Source of the DNA: Magnetofaba australis IT-1
GTDB taxonomy: Bacteria; Pseudomonadota; Magnetococcia; Magnetococcales; Magnetococcaceae
Direction: 5' to 3'
Assembly (NCBI RefSeq): GCF_002109495.1
Contig: NZ_LVJN01000020.1
Span: forward strand, 666,300-730,299
Length of the DNA: 64,000 bases
Shown: piece after piece, positions 56,664 to 64,000 of the stretch
Position numbering within the stretch: position 1 is the stretch's first letter
How the letters are laid out: every line of letters begins with the position of its first letter
Program-made: the position numbers and the translations under genes
The notes under the pieces: generated by a model
Told to the model about the DNA's origin: nothing
Seen by the model: only the letters and a program-made list of their open reading frames with translations
Database searches by the model: none

Positions 56664-57471
56664 ACACGCCCCCCGCCCGGGCGCTGGCGGCCAACTCCTG
56701 ATCACCGGCGCGGGCGGCGGCCTGGGAAAATATCTGTTCGAGCAACTTGGCGGCGTCGCGCTAACGCGACAGTCGCCGCCCATCGCCCCGCCGCCCGCCG
56801 CCGAGCCGTTTGCGGCGATCATCCACTGCGCCTTCAACATGCGGCGCGATCTGCACGCGGGCGACGCCTTGTATGGATACCTCCAGGACACGCTGTTTTT
56901 GACCCAAGCCATGACGGCGCTGCCCCACCGCCGCTTCATTCTCATCTCCAGCGTGGATGTCTACCCGCAGGCGCAGGCGGGGCGCTGGCTGGATGAGACC
57001 ACGCCAATCCCCCTGGACGGCCCGCTCACTCCTTACGCCCTATGCAAACTGGCGGCGGAGTCCATCGTGGCGCAGTGCGCCCGCAACAGCCTCATTCTGC
57101 GTCCCGGCCTGCTGCTGGGACCCCACATGCGCCCCAACAATCTGACCCGGCTGGCGTGCGGCGCGCCCGGCGCGCTGTCGCTGACGGCGGATTCCGAGTT
57201 CCGTTGCGCGCACTACGCCGACATCCTGGCGTTCATCCGCCTGGCGCTGACGCAGCCGGATATCCACGGCGTGTTTAACGCCCACCGCAGCGACGCCGTA
57301 AGCATGGGCGCGCTGGCCGAGCGTTTTGGCCGTCAGCGCCCCTTCGGCGCGTTCACCTATCGCCCCCCGCCCACGCGCAATGACAAGATCGCCCGGCTCT
57401 GCCCGGTGTTTGCACAAAGCTCAATGCAGGCGGTGGAGAGGTTGGTTCAGGAGAGGGAGACGAACGCATGA
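56656..57471 (+). CDS. NAD-dependent epimerase/dehydratase (short SDR)
   Basis: A 271-residue extended SDR, shorter than usual. QLLITGAGGGLGKYLFEQL binds NAD(P); the catalytic YxxxK is PYALCKLAAES with SSVDVYP for the Ser. The C-terminal substrate domain is reduced, as in RmlD/4-ketoreductase-like proteins. It may reduce or epimerise the sugar handled by the preceding radical SAM enzyme. ATG at 56656 overlaps that gene by eight bases, and its own TGA overlaps the start of the next SDR, so three genes form one coupled unit. Confidence 0.85.
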   Translation: MREHAPRPGAGGQLLITGAGGGLGKYLFEQLGGVALTRQSPPIAPPPAAEPFAAIIHCAFNMRRDLHAGDALYGYLQDTLFLTQAMTALPHRRFILISSVDVYPQAQAGRWLDETTPIPLDGPLTPYALCKLAAESIVAQCARNSLILRPGLLLGPHMRPNNLTRLACGAPGALSLTADSEFRCAHYADILAFIRLALTQPDIHGVFNAHRSDAVSMGALAERFGRQRPFGAFTYRPPPTRNDKIARLCPVFAQSSMQAVERLVQERETNA

Positions 57472-58439
57472 AGACAAAGGTGTTGATCTGCGGCGCCACT
57501 GGCTTCATTGGCCGCAATCTGGTCCAACGTCTGGCGGGCCGCGAAGATCTGGAGATCACCGCCGTCCACTGCGCCCGCCCGGCATGGCGCGAACCCGGCG
57601 TGACCTTCGTGCAGGCCGACCTGACCCGCGCCGACGATGTCAATCGTGTGGTCCAGGGGATGGATGTGATCATTCAGGCCGCCGCCACCACCTCCGGGGC
57701 CAAGGATATCGTCACCCAGCCGCATATCCACGTGACCGACAACGCGGTGATGAACTCGTTGCTGCTGCGCGCGGCCCATGACCACCATGTGGGGCGGTTT
57801 GTTTTTTTCAGTTGCAGCGTGATGTACCCCAGCGCCGACCACGCCCTCAAAGAGAGCGACTACGATCCCGCCACGCCGCCGCACCCCAAATATTTCGGCG
57901 TCGGCCTGACCAAGGTTTACATCGAAAACATGTGCGAATTCTACGCCCGGCTGGGACGTACCCGCTTCACCGTGATTCGCCACTCCAACATCTACGGCCC
58001 TTACGACAAATATGATCTGGAGCGCTCCCACGTGTTCGGCGCCACCGTGGCCAAGGTGATGCAGGACGTCAGCGGACGCATCACCGTGTGGGGGGCCGGG
58101 CGCGAGGCGCGCGATCTGCTCTATGTGGACGATCTGACCGAGTTCGTCGAGCGCGCCCTGGCGCGCCAGCAGACGCCCTACACCCTGGTCAATGTGGGCT
58201 ATGGGCGGGCCATCAGCATCCGCGAGTTGGTGGAGAAGATCATCGCCGCCGCCGGCAAGCGCATCGCAATCGATTTCGACCTGGACAAGCCGAACATCGA
58301 CACCCGCGTTTTTCTGGACATCCGCCGCGCCGAGGAGCTCTACGGATGGCGCCCGACCACATCCCTGGAGAGCGGCATTCGCAAGACCCTCGATTGGTAT
58401 CGCGCTCAACTCCCGCAGCAGCCTGCGGACTCCGTCTGA
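57468..58439 (+). CDS. NAD-dependent epimerase/dehydratase (GDP-L-fucose-synthase-like), atypical catalytic site
   Basis: A 323-residue extended SDR with ICGATGFIGRNLV (8-20) for NAD(P), IRHSNIYGPYDKYDLE and DLLYVDDLTEFVERAL. The expected YxxxK is not visible: the corresponding segment reads KYFGVGLTKVYIE, with Val at the Tyr position relative to Lys, though a Tyr lies three residues earlier. So it may use another base or be a reductase with altered chemistry. ATG at 57468 overlaps the preceding SDR stop. Its last 34 bases overlap the convergent membrane-protein gene. Confidence 0.85.
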   Translation: MKTKVLICGATGFIGRNLVQRLAGREDLEITAVHCARPAWREPGVTFVQADLTRADDVNRVVQGMDVIIQAAATTSGAKDIVTQPHIHVTDNAVMNSLLLRAAHDHHVGRFVFFSCSVMYPSADHALKESDYDPATPPHPKYFGVGLTKVYIENMCEFYARLGRTRFTVIRHSNIYGPYDKYDLERSHVFGATVAKVMQDVSGRITVWGAGREARDLLYVDDLTEFVERALARQQTPYTLVNVGYGRAISIRELVEKIIAAAGKRIAIDFDLDKPNIDTRVFLDIRRAEELYGWRPTTSLESGIRKTLDWYRAQLPQQPADSV

Positions 58440-61330
58440 ACGCGCCGCGACGGCGCGCCGCCATCGGCTTCCGACGGCGGCGCCGACGCCGCGTCATCCT
58501 GCGCCAGCGAGTAGAACAGGGCGTTGCGCAGGCGCATCACCCCGCCGTGGTCGGCCACTTCGGTCACCACCAGGCGCAGATGGCGCACCCATTGGGGCGC
58601 GGCGATGGCGAACGCGCGGCGCTCGCCCGCGCGCCAGGGCGCGGTGAGCCGACGCTGATCCAGGCGGCGCCACCGGCGACCATCCGACGAACCCAACAGA
58701 GTCCAGGCGAACGGCGCGCGCGCCATGGCCTCCGGGGCGTAGATGTCCGCCTCAAGCTGATAGCGGGTCGGACGCGCCGGGGCGTCGAAGTCCAACGCGA
58801 TGGCCACCGGCAGACCGGTGGCGCTCTCGAGGAATCCGCCCTGTCGACGCAATTCAGGGACCTGGGCGTCGCGCATGTTCAGCAGACGCGCTTTATACAG
58901 ACGCAACACGTTTTGCTGCGCGCCGCGCGTCACCCGTAGCCGCCACCAGCGAAACGCGCCGGGTTGCGAGAGCGCATACAGACGCTGTTCATCCGGCCGC
59001 CAGCCCGCCTCTTGCGCGCGCTGGTCCACCGTCCGCCAGCGCTCGCCATCGTTGGAGCCCTGCAACGTCCATGCGGTGGGCATGCGGCCGATGGCGTCGC
59101 GCGCGCCCACCCCGTCATGCCCTGTGCCCAACAGATAGTGGTCGACGTAACGCGGCTTCTGCATGTCCCGCGCCACCGTCATGGGGAACGCGCCCACGGC
59201 TTCCAACACCGGCGTGTGGCTCCATAGCGCGCCCGCATCCCACTGCGCCAACGTCATCAGGCGCGCGCCGTGGCCGGGATAGATCCTCAGCCCGACGTCT
59301 TGCGGGCGCGACATCAACAACGCCTGGCTGGGCCAACGCCGCCCATGGGGCTCGCTTGTGGGCGCGACCCCGAGCAAACGAAACTGGCGGAAGCGACCCG
59401 CATGGGCAATGGGGATGTCGCGGGTTTCCCCCGCGCGCCAGGAGCGGCCATCCAACTGCGTATGCAACACGCGCCACGCCTGGCCCTCCTGAGAGCCCAA
59501 CACGCGCCACGCCCGCGGCATGGCCCGCGCCGCCTGCGCATCGGTTGCGCGCAGGCGAATGCGGGTGAGATTCGCGCCCATTACGCCGCGCGTGCGCAGC
59601 GTCAAACACGGCCCCGTAGAGGCGTCGCACCCGCCGCTCGTCCATGCCGACAGGGCATCTTCCATTGGCGCGGATTGCGGATTATACAGCGTATGCAGCG
59701 CCACATGCCGCATGACAGACAGCTGTTCCATTTGTCCCTGGATCAGCGGTTGCAGAGTCGCCAGCGCCGGCGCATAGGGAACCTGCCTGCCCGCCTGCAT
59801 AAAGGGTCGCACCCAGAAATAGAGCCGGTCATACCGCAGCGCCAGATCCGCCAGGGTCCAGATTGCGCCCGCAGAATCCCGCACCGAGCGGCCATCGAAC
59901 AGAAAATCATAATAGTGGGCTGGGGTGACGCCCCGGGTCAACGAGAGCAGGCGGAATCGCGACGTGCTGTTGGCGTGAGCGATGGCGGTATACGGGTTGG
60001 TGGCGGGGATGGCCGCAATCACGGCGGCGCGCTCAACGGTGGGATCCTGCGGCAGCCGCGCCTGAATCGCCAGTCGATCATGCCGGATCATGGCGAGGAT
60101 CTCCCCACCGGCCACAAGATTGTGATAGGCGACGTACAGACACCCCGCCGCGCACACCGCCAAGGTGATGCGACCGCCAGGCAGCGTCGTCACGCGCGGC
60201 CTCTGTTGGCGGGCATAGGCGTGGACAAAGGCGATCATCGCCAGGGCGAGGAAGGGGGTGTAGGCGATGACATAGTGGATCTTGGGACGCAACAGGATCA
60301 ACAGAACGCCCGCCAGCGTGGCGGCAATGGCGGCGAGCGCAATGCGCACAGCCACGGCGTTCAGCGCGGGACGCCCGCTCTGTTTGCCCCGCGCAACCAA
60401 CAGCGCTCCCAGCATGGCCGCCGTGATGAGCGCCATCGCCCACAATCCGACGTCGTCAAACAGGTGCAGGATGGAAACGCCCGTATCGGTCTGCGCCGCC
60501 GCCGCCGCCCGCTCATTGCGGGTGGTGGCGACCAGGCTGAAAAGGTCCTCAATGAACTGCGCGCGGTTGAGCGGCTCCAGCAGAATCGGCAACGCGTAGA
60601 ACAGCCCCCACACTGCGCACAGGGCGAGGAACTGGAGCCGGTGACGCCACCCGCGCAGCGCCAGCAAAGGCAGCAGGACAAACGGCGCCGCCGTGAATTT
60701 GGTCGCCAGGGCGGTGGCGCAGATCAGGCTGGAGAGCAGCAGGTAGACGCGCTCCGGCTGAGGCGGCTGCGACTCCGCGCGCAAACGCAGCGCGCTGACC
60801 CCCGCCAGCAGCATGGCCAACAGGTAGAGAAAACTCTCCGGCGCGCCAAAGCTGTTGAGCACCATGGAGTCGGGCCGGTGAATGAACCCCTGCGCCAGCA
60901 GCAGCAGCGCCAGCCACACGCTGCCGGTTCCGCGCCACACCAGGACGCCCGCAACATAGAACGCGAGCATGCCCAAAAACGCCGTAAAATAGCTGATGCA
61001 CTGTGATGTAAATTCCAGATGGCCGACGACCCAGGCGGCCAACTCGCCGGCGCCGAAGAGCTGATAAATCAGCCAGGTGAGCCCGGCGTAGTAGTAGATG
61101 GTGGTGATGGCGGGGTGGATCAGCGTGCCCGCAGCGTCGCCCCGCAGAATATTCACGCCGTTGAACAGATAGTTATAGCCCAGATCCTGCGGAATCAGGA
61201 CCCAGTTGGGGCCTTTTATGAGGAACAGCAGAATCTGCGAGCCGAACCACAGCAGGGCGACGCTGGCGATGGCCACGCGTGGAGTGCGCGCCCTACCATG
61301 GCGCCAGCCTGGGGAGTCCTGATGTGTCAT
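58406..61330 (-). CDS. Large membrane protein with three discoidin-like C-terminal modules
   Basis: A 974-residue protein. About eleven transmembrane segments lie in residues 20-410; the N-terminal half with LIPQDLGYNYLFNGVNILRG and TTIYYYAGLTWLIYQL resembles GT-C/ArnT-like glycosyltransferases, but no definite catalytic motif can be named. The C-terminal half has three repeats of about 55 residues containing WRVLGSQEGQAWRVL (near 605), WTLQGSNDGERWRTV (near 750) and WTLLGSSDGRRWRRL (near 875), each followed by a WRAGE/RFRQFRL-type strand pair: the W-x-x-x-GS-x-DG-x-x-W pattern of F5/8-type-C domains. They would face the periplasm and could grip the glycan. ATG at 61330 is 20 bases after the GT2 stop. 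Confidence 0.72.
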   Translation of the reverse strand: MTHQDSPGWRHGRARTPRVAIASVALLWFGSQILLFLIKGPNWVLIPQDLGYNYLFNGVNILRGDAAGTLIHPAITTIYYYAGLTWLIYQLFGAGELAAWVVGHLEFTSQCISYFTAFLGMLAFYVAGVLVWRGTGSVWLALLLLAQGFIHRPDSMVLNSFGAPESFLYLLAMLLAGVSALRLRAESQPPQPERVYLLLSSLICATALATKFTAAPFVLLPLLALRGWRHRLQFLALCAVWGLFYALPILLEPLNRAQFIEDLFSLVATTRNERAAAAAQTDTGVSILHLFDDVGLWAMALITAAMLGALLVARGKQSGRPALNAVAVRIALAAIAATLAGVLLILLRPKIHYVIAYTPFLALAMIAFVHAYARQQRPRVTTLPGGRITLAVCAAGCLYVAYHNLVAGGEILAMIRHDRLAIQARLPQDPTVERAAVIAAIPATNPYTAIAHANSTSRFRLLSLTRGVTPAHYYDFLFDGRSVRDSAGAIWTLADLALRYDRLYFWVRPFMQAGRQVPYAPALATLQPLIQGQMEQLSVMRHVALHTLYNPQSAPMEDALSAWTSGGCDASTGPCLTLRTRGVMGANLTRIRLRATDAQAARAMPRAWRVLGSQEGQAWRVLHTQLDGRSWRAGETRDIPIAHAGRFRQFRLLGVAPTSEPHGRRWPSQALLMSRPQDVGLRIYPGHGARLMTLAQWDAGALWSHTPVLEAVGAFPMTVARDMQKPRYVDHYLLGTGHDGVGARDAIGRMPTAWTLQGSNDGERWRTVDQRAQEAGWRPDEQRLYALSQPGAFRWWRLRVTRGAQQNVLRLYKARLLNMRDAQVPELRRQGGFLESATGLPVAIALDFDAPARPTRYQLEADIYAPEAMARAPFAWTLLGSSDGRRWRRLDQRRLTAPWRAGERRAFAIAAPQWVRHLRLVVTEVADHGGVMRLRNALFYSLAQDDAASAPPSEADGGAPSRRVQTESAGCCGS

Positions 61331-61350
61331 ACGCGCAGCCCTCGCCAGCC

Positions 61351-62016
61351 TTAGCGGCGGACGAACTCCCGCAGCAACATGCTCAACTCCGCCCAACCGT
61401 TGCGCAGAGGGTTCATCTTGCGCACGCCGCCGATGCGCGGCGGCTCATCACCGGGAATTTCGCCAATGCGTTTGCGTTGTTTGGCCGCCTTGCACATCAT
61501 CTGCGTGGTCCAGGAGATGGCGGTGTGGTCCACCCCCAACTCCTGCACCAGATCCCGACGAAACGCCCGATAGATCACCAGCAGATCGGTCACCTTCTGC
61601 CGAAACAACACATTATAGAGTTTGGTGAACAACCAGTTACCAAACCCGGTGACCAGATCGTCATCGGTGCTTTTGGCCCAATCCAGATAGCGGGAGACAA
61701 TCGCCAGATCATAGCCTTGGCGCATCTTTTCGATCAGGTCGGGGATCCGCGCCGGATCCGAGTTGCCATCGGGGCTGAACAGAATGACGATGTCGCCGGT
61801 GGCGCGCGCCAACCCCTCCAGATAGGCGGCGCCCAATCCCGGCTGCTGCTGCACATGGATCGCATAGCCCTGCGCGCGGGCGTACTCCAGGGTGCCGTCC
61901 GTGGATCCGCCATCCATGATGATCAGCTCATCATGCCAGGCGGGGTCGATCTGCGGCATGATCACGCGCATGCCCTCGACTTCGTTGTAGGTCAGGATCA
62001 ACAACGTCACTCGCAT
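61351..62016 (-). CDS. Glycosyltransferase family 2, polyprenyl-phosphate type
   Basis: A 221-residue GT2 enzyme of DPM1 type without the usual membrane anchor. MRVTLLILTYNEVEGMRVIM, LIIMDGGSTDGTLEYA, VILFSPDGNSDPARI (the DXD equivalent) and YRAFRRDLVQEL are recognised. It would charge polyprenyl phosphate with a sugar, the natural donor for the GT-C-like protein encoded 20 bases downstream. ATG at 62016 follows GGAG; the open frame upstream has no similarity. It is the rightmost gene of the glycan locus. Somewhat AT-richer than its neighbours. Confidence 0.88.
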   Translation of the reverse strand: MRVTLLILTYNEVEGMRVIMPQIDPAWHDELIIMDGGSTDGTLEYARAQGYAIHVQQQPGLGAAYLEGLARATGDIVILFSPDGNSDPARIPDLIEKMRQGYDLAIVSRYLDWAKSTDDDLVTGFGNWLFTKLYNVLFRQKVTDLLVIYRAFRRDLVQELGVDHTAISWTTQMMCKAAKQRKRIGEIPGDEPPRIGGVRKMNPLRNGWAELSMLLREFVRR

Positions 62017-62636
62017 GCTATGCCGCTCCAGAAAGTGCAGTCGCGCCCATGAGTTTGGCCAGTTCAGGGGCTGAGATAATGTAGCGTCCGCCAGGGCGCC
62101 GCTCGATCCGAGCCAGCGTTCAGCGTCCTCAGCGGCCTGGGTGGAGCACAAGACTACCATATCTAGACGGGAAAGCTGACCTAGCGTGGATGCGCCATGG
62201 CCCGCCAAAGGCGTTTCATCGCGTGGAAAAGCAATGAATTCCCGGGTTGGCGTAGTGGTGGGCCATGGCGCAAACGGCGCCTGTCCGTAAACTATCGATC
62301 AACAGACGCAAAGAGAACACGCAGCGCAAAATGCTGCGCTGTTAACTCAATGCGTATTTTCGCTCCTGCGCATACGAAATTCGCTGAAAAAGCGGAGCGT
62401 ACAAGCGCGGACGCGCGCATGTCGCATCGGATGTCAACAACGCCAGAGGCGCAAACACCGATCCTGTGCGCAAGCCCTTGGAACAGTGCGCCCAATCGAA
62501 CGAACATGTCAAAGCTTTGTGGCAAGGGCGCCGCCGCAGAGCAGTGGAGATCCCAAGGCCTGGGGGACGCCGTACTCCCTAGTGTCCCGTGCGGTTAGTT
62601 CCGTTACTTTGGAGCGTTAAAATGTTATGATTATTC
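62017..62636. other. Intergenic region of 620 bases at the right edge of the glycan locus
   Basis: Upstream part should carry the promoter of the glycosyltransferase starting at 62016; the last 60 bases (about 62580-62636, beginning near CTAGTGTCCCGTGCGGTTAG) are probably the left end of the IS630-like element. In between I see no credible gene, RNA or repeat. Composition is more mixed than in the locus. Confidence 0.45.
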
Positions 62637-63122
62637 ATGACTCAACACACTCCATTATTTGCACTCACCGATGCGCAGCGTTCTGACTTAGATGCGCTGT
62701 TGCGGGCCGCCAAGACGCCACAGAGCGTGGTTCAACGCATCAGAATTGTGCTACGAAGCTCTGAGGGTCTCTCACCAGCGGACATAGCGGAAGAGTTAGG
62801 CGTTAGCCGCCCGACGGTTTACCGTTGGCGAGGACGCTTTCAAGAGCATGGCGTTGATGGCCTGAGTGATGCGCCTCGTTCAGGGCAGCCCCGCAAACTG
62901 ACAGAGCAACAGGTTCAAATGGTGCTCCAGGCCACGGTGGATCGCGTTCCCCACGAAGCCACGCATTGGAGCGTGCGACTCATGGCGGATTATGCTGGAA
63001 TCACCACGTGGCAAGTCCGCCAGATTTGGGACGCCGCTGGTCTGAAGCCCCATCGCCTCAAGAACTTCAAAATCAGTAATGATCCTGAATTCGCTGAGTG
63101 TTGGGTCCCGGATGATTCCTGA
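62637..63122 (+). pseudogene. IS630-family transposase, 5' part only
   Basis: The N-terminal helix-turn-helix part of an IS630-type transposase: LSPADIAEELGVSRPTVYRWRGRF, VDGLSDAPRSGQPRKL, then HWSVRLMADYAGITTWQVRQIW and HRLKNFKISNDPEFAE. At about 63100 the similarity stops where TGTTGGGTCCCGG, the end of another IS, begins, so the DDE catalytic half is missing. The last seven codons of the open frame belong to the inserted element. Confidence 0.85.
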
Positions 63123-63375
63123 CCTGTTTATGGAATAAGTGCGGATGAGTTAATTGCCAAGCTTTCAGAGTGGCGACTGGCGTTTTGTGATTCAAGGCTT
63201 TTTGCGGGATCTGCTGATTGTAGAGCCACGCATATCGAGTCAGTGTTGCAGCCAGATCTTGGCGTGAATCAAAGCGTGTGGTGGTCAGGATATCGGCAAT
63301 GCGGCCATTGAAACGTTCGACCATGCCGTTGGTCTGAGGCGTACGCGGTTTGATGAGCCGGTGTGAGAATGGCAC
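63073..63375 (-). pseudogene. IS481-like (rve integrase core) transposase fragment
   Basis: On the minus strand KPRTPQTNGMVERFNGRIAD, LTRYAWLYNQQIPQKALNH and HPHLFHKQVRNHPGPN are the C-terminal third of an rve-type transposase, including the last catalytic Glu. The N-terminal two thirds are absent: the frame begins at the junction with the 57-bp duplication. The right terminus with TGTTGGGTCCCGG lies at about 63100 and cuts the IS630 gene. Confidence 0.8.
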
Positions 63376-63477
63376 CGTAAAAATGCATCACTGAAACAGC
63401 TTGGATCGTCCAAAAATGGCTGAGAATGGCGCCGTAAAAATGCATCACTGAAACAGCTTGGATCGTCCAAAAATGGC
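63364..63477. repeat. 57-bp tandem duplication between IS fragments
   Basis: TGAGAATGGCACCGTAAAAA and following bases to CCAAAAATGGC at 63364-63420 are repeated at 63421-63477 with a single A/G difference; CGGTCCAAAAAT after it looks like the start of a partial third copy. It sits between the IS481-like fragment and the IS21-like gene and may be a by-product of insertion or excision. Confidence 0.85.
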
Positions 63478-63557
63478 GGTCCAAAAATCCCACACCAGAA
63501 AAAGCTCTCTAACTCAGAAAACTCAGTCATAGAGTTTCCGGGTCAGGGGGTGGGAGG

Positions 63558-64000
63558 ATGTATTCAGTGAGCATGTACAGAGAAGTGCGTTTGGCGGTAA
63601 CCAGAGGCGGGATGAGCAAGCGCAAGGCGGCGGAGACTTTTGATCTGGATCCGCGCACCGTGCGCAAAATGATGGAGAACCCTGAGCCGCCAGGCTACCA
63701 GCGGAGCAAGCCGGTCAGATTGCCCAAACTGGGGCCGTTCACCGGGTTCATAGATCAGATTCTCAAGAACGATCTGGAGAAGATCAAGAAGGAGCGCCAC
63801 ACCGCGCAGCGGATATATGAACGGCTGTGCGATGAATACGGCTACGACGGGAAATATGGCGCGGTCAAGGAGTATGTGCGCGGCAAGCGTCTGCATCTGA
63901 AAGAGAAGTTTGTTCCCCTCAGCCATGCGCCCGGACACGCCCAGGTGGACTTTGGGCAAACGCACGGCGTGATCGGCGGCGTGGAGCGCAAGATCCACTT
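63558..64000 (+). CDS. istA: IS21-family transposase IstA, partial (runs off the window)
   Basis: An open frame from ATG 63558 (GGGAGG upstream) to the window end, 147 codons. It reads MYSVSMYREVRLAVTRGGMS, KRKAAETFDLDPRTVRKM (helix-turn-helix), HTAQRIYERLCDEYGYDGKY, and GHAQVDFGQTHGVIGG with the first Asp of the DDE triad, all typical of IstA. The rest and the ATP-dependent helper IstB would lie to the right. No stop codon or frameshift within the visible part. Confidence 0.9.
   Translation, partial: MYSVSMYREVRLAVTRGGMSKRKAAETFDLDPRTVRKMMENPEPPGYQRSKPVRLPKLGPFTGFIDQILKNDLEKIKKERHTAQRIYERLCDEYGYDGKYGAVKEYVRGKRLHLKEKFVPLSHAPGHAQVDFGQTHGVIGGVERKIH

Noticed and set aside
63364-63477. 57-bp duplication as attachment site pair
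   Set aside because: It is a head-to-tail duplication inside IS debris, with no integrase gene visible; insertion or excision scar is simpler.

Overview
The window is chromosomal DNA of a high-GC Gram-negative bacterium, most likely a proteobacterium. Evidence is an outer-membrane beta-barrel with a terminal Phe, a lipobox lipoprotein, a Wzm/Wzt-type polysaccharide exporter and many hydrolysing/radical-SAM glycan enzymes. Genus cannot be fixed from the sequence; a magnetococcus-like alphaproteobacterium is only a guess. No rRNA, complete tRNA, CRISPR array or replication origin is visible.

Left part (1-8.7 kb): uvrB, a degenerate cyclic-nucleotide-binding-fold protein, a DUF2164 gene, then a strikingly AT-rich cassette (about 3.44-5.28 kb) with a ParA-family ATPase interrupted by an in-frame amber codon and a RelA/SpoT-domain nucleotide pyrophosphokinase-like protein. 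A membrane-anchored metallophosphoesterase and a NeuC/LegG-type hydrolysing 2-epimerase follow. Two arrays of GC-rich palindromes lie at 72-165 and 6515-6624. At 7.98-8.67 kb there are a tRNA-Glu 3'-end remnant, an internally deleted IS3-family element and degenerate direct repeats, which look like an island boundary.

Central part (8.7-62.0 kb): one very large surface-polysaccharide locus in alternating blocks. It holds an ABC exporter (permease plus Wzt-like ATPase, the latter frameshifted at a run of ten C), about nine glycosyltransferases (mostly GT2, one GT4), an O-antigen ligase/polymerase-like protein, three further large membrane proteins, two AsnB-type amidotransferases, a sulfotransferase, a formyltransferase, a NodB-type deacetylase, an ATP-grasp enzyme, a DegT/DnrJ aminotransferase, three SDR epimerases/dehydratases, a GNAT acetyltransferase, WbqC, an autotransporter barrel and a lipoprotein hydrolase. 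The outstanding feature is nine radical-SAM enzymes: seven with an N-terminal cobalamin-binding-like domain and two shorter ones of the SPASM kind. Twelve junctions use the ATGA start/stop overlap, so much of the locus is translationally coupled. Nucleotide-sugar modification (epimerases, aminotransferase, formyl-, acetyl- and amidotransferases), chain assembly (glycosyltransferases, ligase), radical tailoring and ABC export together suggest a heavily decorated cell-surface glycan.

Right part (62.0-64.0 kb): a nest of insertion-sequence remnants (truncated IS630-like transposase, interrupted by an IS481-like fragment, a 57-bp tandem duplication) and the 5' part of an IS21-type istA that runs off the window. 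The glycan locus is therefore flanked by mobile-element debris on both sides.
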